This document shows, in pieces, positions 42,240-52,215 of a DNA stretch of 64,000 bases (position 1 is its first letter; each line of letters begins with the position of its first letter). The translations under genes and the position numbers were made by a program. The stretch spans positions 124,001 to 188,000 of the forward strand of contig JAXBDG010000019.1 in assembly GCA_036320915.1 (NCBI GenBank). The letters are read 5' to 3'. Source of the stretch: Linnemannia elongata. Lineage: Eukaryota; Mortierellomycota; Mortierellomycetes; Mortierellales; Mortierellaceae. The notes beneath the pieces are model-generated. The model made no database searches. It was not told where the DNA came from and saw only the letters and a program-made list of their open reading frames with translations.

Positions 42240-44397
42240 ATGTCCAGACGCAATCGGGGCAATGCAGGAACGACCTACGTCAACAATGTCCGCGGGCCCA
42301 CAAGTGCATTGACCAGCTTCCTCAATGAGCGAGGCATCCGTCGAGCCAACCCTGCCCCTGCTCCTCCTCCTGCCGCAACACCACCCGAGAATCAAGACGA
42401 CAGCGAAGATGATGATGACGACGAGCCTACTTCCCCTCCGAATCATGCTGCTGCATCGTCTTCCTCTTCCTCTACACCAGCACCCGCTTCGTCTTCTCGG
42501 CCTACTCGGACAGCTCGCCTCATTCGTGGCAGGAACTTGCCTGCCCGGTCCACAAGAGCATCCCAGTCTAACGAAGCTGACGGTGTCGACGATGATTCAG
42601 ATTCTGGCGATTCTGATGATGATGACGACTCTGATAGCGATAACAAGAACCTCATCCCCATTGCCATCTCTACCTCCACTGCCCGAGCTGTCCGTGCCAC
42701 ACGCAGTCGAGTTACTGCGGTTGCCGCCTCATCTTCGTCTTCGGTCGCTGTAGCCTCCTCTTCGAATGCATCTTCTTCGACTGCCAAGGGCAAGGCTGCC
42801 GCCTCCAAGAAGCGGCCACGAAAGAAGGACGCCTCAGATGACTCCGACGATGAGGACTTTCACGACATCACTGGACATATTTCTCGGTCCAACTTCAGTC
42901 ACAAAGGGAGGATGCCTCAAGGGTCCAACAAGATTGTGTTTTGTTCCCGATGCCGAGCCAGGTTCACCATCAAGGCTGGCACCACTCCCGCGGTGGATGA
43001 GGATGATGGGGGGCTCCTTTGTCCTACTTGTGCTGGTACAGGATCGCCAAGTCCCTCCAAGAACGCCATGCCCAAGGCCAAACCTGTCAAGCGAGCTCGT
43101 CGAAAGGCTCAAAAGGCAGAGATCGAGTGTCATATTCCAAGTCTTCAAGACCTGTGCATCCGGGTAATAATTCATTGCAGCATGCATATTTGTGTACAAC
43201 TATGAGATCTAACTAAGCATATCTTTCTTGAGACTGATGACTTTAATATGACATATCTCTCACACACAGAAAATTGCAAACAGCATTGAGGATGTGGAGG
43301 CCTTTGGTGACATTAGCGACCTCAGCTTGGATAAGATTTGCAAGATTATTTGTAGAAACCGGTCGTTGAACGCGGACACTCTCCAGCTCTTTCTCGATTC
43401 GCGCCATAGCGAGCTTATTCTCTACGACTGCACCGACATTACAGCGGTCGGACTACAGAGTATTGCACAGTTCTGCCCCAACCTGCGTTCTCTCAAGCTC
43501 AAGCTGTGTGGTCGAATCACGAACGAGGTCATGGACTATTATACCGAGCATCTCACCAAGCTGACGTCTTTGATGCTCATCGGACCTATTCTCATTCTCG
43601 AGCACACCTACATCAAGCTGTTTGAGACTGTTGGCGAGCGGTTCGAGAAGTTTGAGCTCAAAGGTTCATCCCGGTTCTCACTCAAAGCGATCAAGGCCCT
43701 TTGCGACAATTGTCCCAACATCACTCATCTCCGACTTGGTGATTGCAACTTAATGGATGACGAGTGGTTGGAACCTATCGCTGGTTTGACCAAGCTCAAG
43801 TCGTTGCGTATCCGTAACCCTGAGCCTGACAAGTTGACGACACCAGCTGTTGTGAAGCTGATCCAAGCGGTAGGGTCGGGACTTGAGGAGTTGGAGCTGA
43901 AGGGTTGCAATGGTCTTACGGATGAGGTCTTGGTGGATGCTATCCGGCCGAGCTGTGTCCGCGTTGAGAGGCTCAACCTGTCTGGCTGTGAGGAGTTGAC
44001 GACTGAGGGAGTGGAGACGCTGTTGAAGGACTGGAGTGTCAACCCTGGATTGACCTATATCAATCTGGAGAACTGTGTGATGTTGAAGGATGAAGCATTG
44101 ATGGCTCTCACTGAGCACTCAGGTGATACATTGGAGGAGTTGAACGTGAGTGGTATGGACGAGCTCACCAAGGATGCTCTGCAGACCTTGACGCGATGTG
44201 TCAACTTGATGGAACTGGACGCGAGCTGGGTTCGAGCTATGGATGATGATATTATGGAGCAGTTGGTTGAGGCAGCACCGAGACTGGCCAAGGTGACTGT
44301 GTGGGGCGATCACCGATTGACTGAGTGCTGCTCGTCTCGAAAGGGGCTGAAGATTGTTGGACGCGAGGGTGACTATGTCGACCTGCGCTTTATCTAA
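42240..44397 (+). CDS. RAD7: Nucleotide-excision repair protein Rad7 (LRR)
   Basis: Rad7 acts with Rad16 and Abf1 in yeast NEF4 for global-genome repair of silent DNA and takes part in an Elongin-Cullin ubiquitin ligase. Two exons (42240-43163, 43270-44397) give 683 residues. The N-terminal motif VRGPTSALTSFLNERGI is a signature of fungal Rad7. A long acidic and Ser-rich region with KKRPRKK follows. A four-cysteine zinc knuckle (VFCSRCRARF and LLCPTCAG) sits near residue 245. The C-terminal half is a run of cysteine-containing leucine-rich repeats (LILYDCTDITAVGLQSIAQFCPNL, LNLSGCEELTTEGV) ending in VDLRF. Length is close to yeast Rad7 (565) plus a longer linker. The leader contains a 24-nt T run at 42165-42188. 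The partner Rad16 is not in the window. Confidence 0.88.
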
Positions 44398-45306
44398 GAC
44401 CTGTCACTTTTATTATTGCCTCTCTCCTCTTCCCTCTTCTTGCCTCATCTCATTTCTTCCCTCATTTCTTCCTTAAAGTAAAATAAAGTTGCAATTAGTT
44501 TTATTTTAGCTCTTGCGCTCACACCCTCTATTCCTATGTTCACGTCCTTTTCATCACACTACCCCGCTCAATGTCTTCCTTCGCTATCTATTTTGTCTAG
44601 ATCCTCTCCTTTATTCTCTCCAATGCTCTTCTCTCTTGTTCTTCTCCACCTTTCCTTTCCTTCGTCACTCTCTCTTTAGTTTTAACCTTTCCGCTTTGCG
44701 TTCGTTTTCCTCTTCATCGCCTTTCATGTCATTTCTTACACCAGCACTCTCTCCCCTCTTGCTTTCAAAGTTGAGTATATTGTGGCGTGCTGTTCGGCGC
44801 TAAGTGTGATACCCTTTGGTAGAACATCGCCGAGCGCGCCATGCTACCTTGTTCGTTTCAAGGGGATTCCTCTGAAGTGACACCTCATTCTCCCTCTCCC
44901 TCTTTATTTTCTCCACATACGAACGACCGACGATCGGACACAAAGGTTGGGTAGATACCTACAACGGACAAAAAAACATACTAATGTAATCACATGTGCA
45001 CATGCAGCGATGCTACCAATCAAATCATTGAAAATGACATTTTTTCATTTTCCAACCTATCGTGAGTTAGTGGCCGTCCAAGTGAGAAATCCTGGGTCGA
45101 GACGTGCGGTCAGGGCAGATTTCTTTTTCTCCGATTTCCCTCACTCTGTCTCATTCTTTCTCTCTTTCCTCTCTTCCCTCTCTCTTTCACTCTTCCCATC
45201 TCTTCTCTCTCCTCTCTCTCTCGCTCTTTGTTCAACATTCTCCTTCATCTCTCACACCAACAACTCTTATCACTCCCACATATCCAACCCAACCTCAACA
45301 ACAAAA
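44398..45306. promoter_or_regulatory. Permease promoter with two C/T leaders
   Basis: RAD7 3' UTR (AATAAA near 44482) is followed by C/T-biased plus-strand tracts at about 44510-44770 and 45120-45250. The region reads open in the permease frame from 44947. The N-terminal residues it would add are Phe/Ser/Leu strings with no conservation, so the start at 45307 is preferred. Confidence 0.5.
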
Positions 45307-46998
45307 ATGTCAAAGTACGACGACGACGACGACGGGCGTAATGATACCGACACGTACGAGCTCAACCAGATGCAGGACGGCAGCGATGACAGCCACCACA
45401 ACATCCTGATGGATGCATCCCAAGAGGGTCTCAAGCGAGACCTTCGGCTCCGCCACATGATCATGATCGCCATCACTGGTATTATCGGTACCGGTCTCTT
45501 CCTCACTTCTGGTTCGACCATTGCTACTGCTGGTCCCGGCGGTGCTCTTCTTGCCTATACCCTCATCGGCCTCTGGCTTATCTCTGTCTCCCAAGCCATC
45601 GCCGAGATCGCCACCTTTCTTCCTCTCCCCGGTGCCTTCAACGCCTGGGGTGGCCGTGTCTTTGACGAAGCCTTCTCCTTCCAGATGACCTGGATGTATT
45701 TTATCAACTGGGCATTGATGATTCCAGCAGAGTTGTCCGCTTCCGCGCTGATTGTGTCATACTGGTTGCCTGACGACACGACGTTCCCTCCATGGGTTGT
45801 ACCTCTGATCATTATCATCTTGATGCTCTTTATGAACATTGCTGGTGTCAAGACCTATGGTGAGCTCGTGTACTGGATCTCCATTCCCAAGATTGCCACC
45901 ATCATCTTCTTTATTGCCTGCAGTATCCTTGTCGATGCTGGTGCTATTGGTGGCCACACTTACGGATTCGAGAACTGGAGGATCCAGGGTGCTCCCTTCA
46001 AGGGCGGCTTCAGGAGCTTCATCACCACCCTGATATCAGTCGCATATGCCTATAGTGGAGTTGAGATGACCGGTGTCACCGCTGCTGAATCCCGCAACCC
46101 CCACAAGCACGTCCCCAGGGCCGTCAACACAGTGTTAATCCGCATCACCTTCTTCTACATCGCCTCGATCTTCTTGCTTGGATTAATTGTTGCCAACGAC
46201 GATCCCTTGTTGGTCAACACCGACCGTTCCGCTGCCCGGGCTCCCTTCACCATCGTCTTTGCCAAGGCCGGTCTCAGGGGTTCTGCCAACTACATGAACG
46301 CCATCGTCTTCACCTCGCTCTTCTCGGCCATCAACTCTGATTTTTATATTACTACCCGTATGTTGTTGTCACTCTCTCGTAATGGCTGGGTCCACAAGTC
46401 GATTGGCCACATCAACTCGCGCGGTGTGCCCGTGGTTGCCGTCGCCGTTGTCACTGCCTGCTCCTGTCTGTCGTTGATCACCATCTTTGTTGGTTCCGGT
46501 GTCGTCTTCCAGTGGTTTATCTCGTTCATTGGTTCGATTACGTTCCAGTATTGGCTCTATATCCTGCTCCTTCACTTCCGCTTCCGCTACTGCTGGAAGG
46601 CCCAAGGCCGCGCCATCTCTGACCTGCCCTACGTCGCCTGGGGCTATCCCTATTTCAACATCCTTGGCGTCATCATTGGCTGCTTCTGCATCGTTTGCAC
46701 CTGGTACTTGTCGGTTATCAATCCTCCTCAGCACCCTGGTGCCGCTGCCTCGGAGGAGCTGATGAATGCATACCGCCACAGACGCGACGAGTATATCCAG
46801 GGTATTTTGGGTGCCTGGTTCCCTTGGTTCATGTCTGCGATCATGTTCTTTGCTTACAAGTACATCTACGGTACCAAGCTCATCAAGGCCGTTGATGCCG
46901 ATCTTGACACTGGTCGTTTCATTCCGTCAGAGTCTGACAAGGAGGACTTGATACACCACGGTCCTCGATGGAAACGCATCCTCAAGAATTTTGTCTAA
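45307..46998 (+). CDS. Amino-acid permease (APC superfamily, fungal YAT type)
   Basis: Proton-coupled uptake of amino acids across the plasma membrane. Single exon, 563 residues from ATG 45307, in an ACAAAAATGTC context. An acidic N-terminus (KYDDDDDG) precedes LKRDLRLRHMIMIAITGIIGTGLFLTSGS, the family hallmark. Twelve hydrophobic helices follow, including GPGGALLAYTLIGLW, SQAIAEIATFLPLPGAFNAW, SVAYAYSGVEMTGVTAAESRNPHKHVPRAVN and FTSLFSAINSDFYITTRMLLSLSRNGW. All agree with yeast Gap1/Agp1/Dip5-type carriers. Both termini are cytosolic and Lys/Asp-rich, where ubiquitin-dependent turnover normally acts. Substrate specificity cannot be told by eye. The gene has no intron and strong C-ending codon use, suggesting high expression. 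Confidence 0.92.
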   Translation: MSKYDDDDDGRNDTDTYELNQMQDGSDDSHHNILMDASQEGLKRDLRLRHMIMIAITGIIGTGLFLTSGSTIATAGPGGALLAYTLIGLWLISVSQAIAEIATFLPLPGAFNAWGGRVFDEAFSFQMTWMYFINWALMIPAELSASALIVSYWLPDDTTFPPWVVPLIIIILMLFMNIAGVKTYGELVYWISIPKIATIIFFIACSILVDAGAIGGHTYGFENWRIQGAPFKGGFRSFITTLISVAYAYSGVEMTGVTAAESRNPHKHVPRAVNTVLIRITFFYIASIFLLGLIVANDDPLLVNTDRSAARAPFTIVFAKAGLRGSANYMNAIVFTSLFSAINSDFYITTRMLLSLSRNGWVHKSIGHINSRGVPVVAVAVVTACSCLSLITIFVGSGVVFQWFISFIGSITFQYWLYILLLHFRFRYCWKAQGRAISDLPYVAWGYPYFNILGVIIGCFCIVCTWYLSVINPPQHPGAAASEELMNAYRHRRDEYIQGILGAWFPWFMSAIMFFAYKYIYGTKLIKAVDADLDTGRFIPSESDKEDLIHHGPRWKRILKNFV

Positions 46999-47353
46999 AA
47001 AACAGATCGCCATAATATTCGCCTACCACTTGTACAACAGAATTAAACTCTCGAGCCTGTATTTGTAAGTGCGCTCTTCTTCATGGTGAGGTCTCTATAA
47101 CCTCTCTCTCTCTCTCCTCTCCTGTAAAACAAAACGGTTGTGCTCTATACACACCTTATTTCGCATTACACTTTTCTAAGTCACAACGGCGCAAAGGACC
47201 ATCCACCCATCTCATTCATTCAAAAAAAAAGTTCTTATCTTGGGATCTAGCTGATATTGCAGTGTATTCTCTATTACTGCACTGTACTGTAGGTCTCTGT
47301 ACATCAAAGAAAGGTGGTGAGAGAATAGAGTAAAAGGGCAGGTGGTGGAGGGC

Positions 47354-47391
<38 letters not shown>

Positions 47392-47657
47392 TAACAAGAA
47401 AAAGAAGGCTCTATCTTGAATGAGTGGTACCAGTTTTTTTTCGTTTTTATTTTTTTGGTGCTCTTTGATTGACATAACAAAACGAACCAAGTTGGCTGAT
47501 TTTTTCAGCGTGATAGGAAACGTAGAAGAAAGAGCAATAAAAAGTTTCTTGGTTGTATGCGCATGAAATATAAGAGCAATCAAAAGTGTTAAGGTTTTAT
47601 TTTTCGTATGATCAAAGGCTGCATATAAATGTTGCTAAATTTGAAGGCCATGGTGGT
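46999..47657. other. Convergent 3' spacer with A35 run
   Basis: Spacer between the permease and the small minus-strand gene. It contains a CT microsatellite near 47103-47115 and the longest homopolymer of the window, 35 A at 47355-47389. There is no gene. Confidence 0.5.
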
Positions 47658-47891
47658 TCACTTTCGAGGATGGGATCCAGATGTCTTCTTGATATTTCCT
47701 CCGTGCAACTTCTTGGCTTCGGTGCTGTCGGAGCTCTGCTGCTGGTTGTGCAAGTTGGGGTCGGTCTTGAAGGTCGACTGAGTGGTCGGGCCGTGGGAGG
47801 GCAGCTTCTTTCCGGGACTTGACAACTGCTCGGAGTGGTGGGGCTCGGGAGGTGTGCCCATACTGGCTGGTTGCTGCAAGTGCTTGTTCAT
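47658..47891 (-). CDS. Small hydrophilic disordered protein, unknown function
   Basis: An open frame of 77 codons starts at ATG 47891. The product is Gln/Pro/Ser/Lys/His-rich without hydrophobic segments, for example MGTPPEPHHSEQ, KKLPSHGPTTQSTFKTDP and HGGNIKKTSGSHPRK. I do not recognise the family. What supports it is codon use: nearly every codon ends in C or G (AAG, CTG/TTG, ACC, GAC, CAG), as in highly expressed genes of this window and unlike the flanking spacer. A purine/pyrimidine-biased CAC-rich leader directly precedes the ATG. The composition resembles small heat- or desiccation-induced hydrophilins, but that is a guess. An in-frame upstream ATG at 48026 would add a His-repeat leader and is not preferred. 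Confidence 0.5.
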   Translation of the reverse strand: MNKHLQQPASMGTPPEPHHSEQLSSPGKKLPSHGPTTQSTFKTDPNLHNQQQSSDSTEAKKLHGGNIKKTSGSHPRK

Positions 47892-48610
47892 ATTGTGGTG
47901 ATGGTGGTGGTGGTGGTGGTTATGTGGTGGTGTGGAGAAGATAAATGTGGAATGGTATGGGAAACGAAGAAGAGGGAAAGCTTTCGGCTTTAAGTAGCAA
48001 ATCCTCAAACGATTTTTTTCATGCAAAATGAGTTCATTTTATGGTTTTTTTTGAGTGACCTTATGACAGGTCCAAACGATAATGCATGAACGGTTTGTGC
48101 GAAACAGGGTCTGTGCTCTCCTCGCTCTCTCTCAGAGACATAAGTTCATCCACCAATGAGTCGCCTCCATTTAGACTGCTCAGGTGTGCGATTCCATCTC
48201 TTCGGTGGCGTAATGATCGCGCTCATTAAAGTGAGCTTAACATGAATGCCTTCCATCCTTCGGGAGAGGGAAAGATGTTGTGCACGTACAAACCTCAATA
48301 TTCTGTCAGATTCTCATATGAATGATATCGAAGGGACACAGCTTTTCATGTGTAAATTCAATGGTATCTGCTGGGGGGAGGGCGATGCAAGCTGCTTTTG
48401 AATTTTGGCGAAAGGTCAATGTTTAGAAGCGCCATTGGCTCCCGCTTGCAAACCTTAATATTTCTCTTGCTGGAGGCGTCAAGAGCAGTTTGACTCACGT
48501 CAAAAAGCAATGCATGGAAGTTTTGTCTCTTTCACTTTTTTTTTTCTCATCACCCACTATTGCTCTTAATCTCATCATCTCTTCACGCTCATTACATTCT
48601 TTTGCCTTTC
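47892..48610. promoter_or_regulatory. Divergent spacer between the small gene and the LRR gene
   Basis: Holds a GGT/CAC triplet-like tract (about 47895-47935) upstream of the small gene. A T11-type run and a C/T stretch just before 48611 belong to the LRR gene. No gene is seen. Confidence 0.4.
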
Positions 48611-49891
48611 ATGTCAAAGATGTCCCCAATACATCCCCTCGACCTACATGAGATTCGCTCAAGAATTGCCAACTTCCTTATCCTAAGAGACGTTGCGAAC
48701 TGTGCGCGTGTGAGTCAGGACTGGAACGACTCTTTTACACCGCTTCTTTATAAGTCTGTTGTGCTGTCAAGATGTGGCCCCAGCATTGAATCTGTCGAGA
48801 AGAACAAGTACCATATAAAACGCCTGAAGGTTCATTGTTCCGCGTATAAAAAAATGTTATCGGCATCTGCTCGAGACAAATTGGTTTTTAGCGTCATGGC
48901 CAACTCGCCTCTGACCACTTTGGACATGTCCAAGAACTCAATCGGACTCACTGGAGCTCAGGTACTGTCTGAGGCACTCAAAATCAACTCGACCCTAACC
49001 ACCTTGAACTTGTGGTGCAACTCGATCAAAGGCAACGGAGCCGAGGCGCTGTCTGAGGCACTCAAGACCAACTCGACTCTGACCGCTTTGAACTTGACGG
49101 ACAACTATATCGGACCCAACGGATCCCAGGCGCTGTCTGAGGCACTCAAGACCAACTCGACTCTGACCACTTTGAACTTGTGCCGGAACTCGATCGGACC
49201 CAACGGAGCCCAGGCGCTGTCTGAGGCACTCAAGACTAACTCGACTCTGACCACTTTGAACTTGGCGGGCAACACGATCGGGCCCCACGGAGCCGAGGCG
49301 CTGGCTGGGGTACTCAAAACCAACCCGACTCTGACCACTTTGAACTTGGGGATCAACTCGATCGGACCCAACGGAGCCCAGGCGCTGTCTAAGGCACTCA
49401 AGTCCAACTCGACTCTGATCACTTTGAACCTGTCCTGGAACTCGATCGAAGGCGATGGAGCCCAGGCACTGTATGGGGCACTCAAGACCAACTCGACTCT
49501 GATCACTTTGAACTTGCGGAGCAACTATATCAGATACAACGGAGCTTTGGCGCTGTCTGAGGCACTCAAGACCAACTCGAGTCTGACCACTTTGAACCTG
49601 TCCTGGAACTCGATCGGACCCAACGGAGCCGAGGCGCTGTCTGAGGCACTCAAGACCAACTCGACTCTGACCGCTTTGAACTTGACGGACAACTATATCG
49701 GACCCAACGGATCCCAGGCGCTGTCTGAGGCACTCAAGACCAACTCGACTCTGACCACTTTGAACTTGTGCCGGAACTCGATCGGATCCAACGGAGCGCA
49801 GGCGCTGTCTGAGGCACTCAAGACCAACTCGACTGTTACCGTTTTGGTTACCAGGACAGTATCAACAAAAGAGCTATGGGCAATGAAGTAG
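48611..49891 (+). CDS. F-box-like / ribonuclease-inhibitor-type LRR protein
   Basis: Single exon, 426 residues. Residues about 5-45 (HPLDLHEIRSRIANFLILRDVANCARVSQDWNDSF) look like an F-box, which would link it to SCF ubiquitin ligases. From residue 98 the protein is eleven 28-residue repeats of the RI/NLRC3 type (NSTLTTLNL..NSIGPNGAQALSEALKT) plus a partial twelfth, ending abruptly with LVTRTVSTKELWAMK. Such repeats form a curved solenoid that binds protein ligands. At DNA level the units are near-identical 84-bp repeats, which points to recent expansion. The truncated last repeat suggests the ancestral C-terminus was lost or the array was cut. The start is the first ATG in frame; a second lies three codons on. 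A retroelement-like zinc knuckle lies about 250 bp downstream. Partner and function are unknown. Confidence 0.8.
   Translation: MSKMSPIHPLDLHEIRSRIANFLILRDVANCARVSQDWNDSFTPLLYKSVVLSRCGPSIESVEKNKYHIKRLKVHCSAYKKMLSASARDKLVFSVMANSPLTTLDMSKNSIGLTGAQVLSEALKINSTLTTLNLWCNSIKGNGAEALSEALKTNSTLTALNLTDNYIGPNGSQALSEALKTNSTLTTLNLCRNSIGPNGAQALSEALKTNSTLTTLNLAGNTIGPHGAEALAGVLKTNPTLTTLNLGINSIGPNGAQALSKALKSNSTLITLNLSWNSIEGDGAQALYGALKTNSTLITLNLRSNYIRYNGALALSEALKTNSSLTTLNLSWNSIGPNGAEALSEALKTNSTLTALNLTDNYIGPNGSQALSEALKTNSTLTTLNLCRNSIGSNGAQALSEALKTNSTVTVLVTRTVSTKELWAMK
48902..49891 (+). repeat. Tandem 84-bp coding repeats (11 full units plus a partial)
   Basis: Units start every 84 bp from 48902. Units 3 (49070-49153) and 10 (49658-49741) are identical over all 84 bases. 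Units 4 and 11 differ at three positions. The two-unit block has therefore been copied or converted recently. Confidence 0.92.
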
Positions 49892-50633
49892 CAGCTAGAC
49901 GTATAATCAGCAGATGGTGAAAATATAGCTGGGGTTGCCTACCAATCCTTCAGATCAGTTTAGAGTTGGCATAAGCGTGATCGACATTGGTAGCCAAGTT
50001 GACACTACCGTTTACCCATTATATACAGCTAAAATCCATAAATCAATTGTTACATACACTCTTATACACCTTTATTTGCGTTTGACACAGAAACCAAGTC
50101 GTCTCCCTCTCCCTCTGCCATAGCCAGCAAGACGTTCCATTGTGACCATCATAGTGAAAATCGAACGCACGATAGCAAGGACTGCAGACACTGCACCAAG
50201 TGCAAGCAGGTGGCCAGCCTGCCCCCTTCTTCAAGAAGGACCGCAAATGCATGATATACCACCTCTGTGAGAGGCACGAAACAATTGAAGGTAAGACGTG
50301 CATTCCCGCCTCTTAATTAATTGTTATCGAGAGTCAGTGTGACCATAGCCCCCTCTCATTGGCAGCAGTGGGGCACAGTAGAGAGCAGGAAAAAGTGCGG
50401 CCACTTGCCTCCTTCTGTATGCAACAGCATAAAAAAACGCATATTTGAAAGAGTAGCTGTTCACATTTTTTTTCTTGTTTTTCTATATCAACACTTCAAA
50501 AGTCGATCTGCTAGACAAAAAAAAAAAAACAATCAACAATCAACATCACTCATTTCAAAGACGACTCCTCCTCTCTCCGCTCTCTCGTCCTCACGCTCTC
50601 CTTTTTGTCCTTACCATCCTCTCGCTCTCAGCC
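49892..50633. other. Spacer with Gag-like relic and C/T leader
   Basis: Between the LRR gene and the first DPBB gene. The middle carries an open frame with a zinc-knuckle motif (listed separately). The last about 100 bp are the C/T leader of the DPBB gene. Confidence 0.4.
50042..50249 (+). mobile_element. Possible decayed Gag-like zinc-knuckle fragment
   Basis: An open frame on the plus strand encodes a Ser/Pro linker and then FHCDHHSENRTHDSKDC, RHCTKCK. The C-H-H-(x5)-THDxKDC arrangement resembles the zinc-knuckle region in Gag of Ty3-type LTR retrotransposons. It has no start codon nearby and ends at TGA. A different frame continues with cysteines and a histidine (KCMIYHLCERH), so a frameshift is possible. 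No LTRs, protease or reverse transcriptase are visible, so it is a relic or a chance motif. Confidence 0.3.
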
Positions 50634-51326
50634 ATGCCCGTCAGAACCCATGCCCGCACCGTTACCAATACCAATGCCAGTGCAAGCGCAAGTGCTCGAG
50701 TCCCCTTCGCCGTCCGATTGTCGTCCTCCTTCAAGCTCACATTTCGCCTTGCGACCTACTTCCTCCTCCTCCTCCTCCTATCCACCCTCCTCGCACACCC
50801 AGTCATCGCCGCCGTCGCAAACCGAATCCAAGACTCCACAGGCCACCCCGTAACGCCCACAACCCGGTATGGCGAAGAATACCTCGTAACCCTCTCGCTC
50901 TTCGAATCCGCCACCCTAAACGCTACAGCCTGCTACAAATTCTACTACACCAACCCGCCTCTCCTCGCCGCCTCCGAGAACCGCTTGTGGCTCTTCGCCA
51001 CCGTCCCCCTCAGATCCTTTGAGAACAATAACCGCGGGATATGTGGGAGGTGTTTGAAAATCCGGACGATCGATGGACAATTCGAGGTGCCGGTGAAGGT
51101 TGCAGGGGATTGTCCGGGTTGTGTGTCGGATCAGATTGAGGTCTCTGGAAACGCTTTTCAAAGATTAGGGGCTTGGCAGGTTGGGGGGTTTGAAGGGGGG
51201 AGTGGGGATGGTGTTAAGGAAGGGGAAGAGGTGAAGGTTATGAGAGCTGTAATGACGATTATTGATTGTCCTGTTCAGGAGGTTGAAGGTGTTAATTGGC
51301 CCTGGATTCCGGATCGACAGTTCTAG
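50634..51326 (+). CDS. Secreted/anchored DPBB (expansin-like, RlpA-like) protein
   Basis: Single exon, 230 residues. An Ala/Ser-rich N-terminus precedes a strong hydrophobic segment (residues about 42-62, ATYFLLLLLLSTLLAHPVIAA), a signal peptide or anchor. The conserved core is GICGRCLKIRTIDGQFEVPV, KVAGDCPGC, then DQIEVSGNAFQRLGAW. This is the double-psi beta-barrel pattern (CGxC, V.G.CPxC, D/E-L/V-S..AF) of RlpA/expansin-like small fungal proteins. The HFD-type expansin signature is missing, so it may loosen walls without hydrolysis or act otherwise. A second DPBB protein lies 0.9 kb downstream on the same strand. The two are related in core motif but poorly elsewhere. Confidence 0.7.
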   Translation: MPVRTHARTVTNTNASASASARVPFAVRLSSSFKLTFRLATYFLLLLLLSTLLAHPVIAAVANRIQDSTGHPVTPTTRYGEEYLVTLSLFESATLNATACYKFYYTNPPLLAASENRLWLFATVPLRSFENNNRGICGRCLKIRTIDGQFEVPVKVAGDCPGCVSDQIEVSGNAFQRLGAWQVGGFEGGSGDGVKEGEEVKVMRAVMTIIDCPVQEVEGVNWPWIPDRQF

Positions 51327-52215
51327 ACTTTCTTGTATCGGTGGTAACAGTTGTTGGAGGAGGGGGGAAGACGAGTGTGTGTGTGTCAGCTCCACATGGA
51401 GGGTTCGCGCACCCTAAGGGGGTTTTTTCCTGATGTTTTATAATAATAAAAACGCATCCGTATTATCAAAATATTACTGGTGGAGAGATGAATGGATTGT
51501 ACAGACGGGGGGGGGCTTGTCCTTGCCGACAGGCTGAAGTGCTGCAAAAGAGAAAGGAGTCTGAAAGGGAAGAGAAAGTGAGAGAGGTAACGGTGAGAGA
51601 GGTAACGGTGAGAGACGGGAACGTTGTTGACGAGAGGAATATTGTTAACCAGTGAGTGTGGTATTGTTTTTGCTGTTTGCAAGGAAGGTAAAGTGTTTTT
51701 TGCAAGGACGAGGAGAATTGTTGACGCGAAGTTATTACAACTGTTCACAATAGCACACTGAAGACACGCGCCGTTTGAGCTTTGAGCGTTAACAAAAGGG
51801 GAAAAGTACAAACAATAAGACGTTTGCCTTCAAAAGAGGCTGAATAAACAGGGGCGTATATTTGAAATAGGGCAAGGCGGCTAACAATTGAGACGCGACA
51901 AGCGTGTGCCTCTCTCTCTCTCTCACTCTCTCTCTCTCTTCTTTTTTGGACTTGTTTGCTTCTTTTGCTACACACAAAAGTTCAAAGCTCAAAAGTGGGT
52001 GGCGAAGAAAAAGGCATTATGGATGTACATGCAGAGCAACCTGCTCAGCCCCTTGTGAATCGAGATATAATAATGGTTTGTCCTTCGTCCACTAATCGTA
52101 TTTCACAACACACTCTAAACAACTAAAAAACACTCACTTCACCAACAGCTACCCTACAAACCTCCAGATACACATATATACACAAACCCCACAAAACCCT
52201 TCCAAATCCACAACC
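51327..52215. other. Spacer between the two DPBB genes
   Basis: Contains a 15-bp direct repeat (GAGAGAGGTAACGGT, two and a half copies, about 51577-51615), a G9 run and a CT microsatellite (about 51908-51940). The latter could mark a leader of the downstream gene. No gene is visible. Confidence 0.45.

Noticed and set aside
44947..45306. 120-residue N-terminal extension of the amino-acid permease
   Set aside because: The extension is leader-like (Phe/Ser/Leu runs from C/T sequence), and the family N-terminus starts at the acidic MSKYDDD.
48902..49891. CRISPR-like or satellite array
   Set aside because: The 84-bp repeats are in frame, have no spacers and encode canonical leucine-rich repeats.
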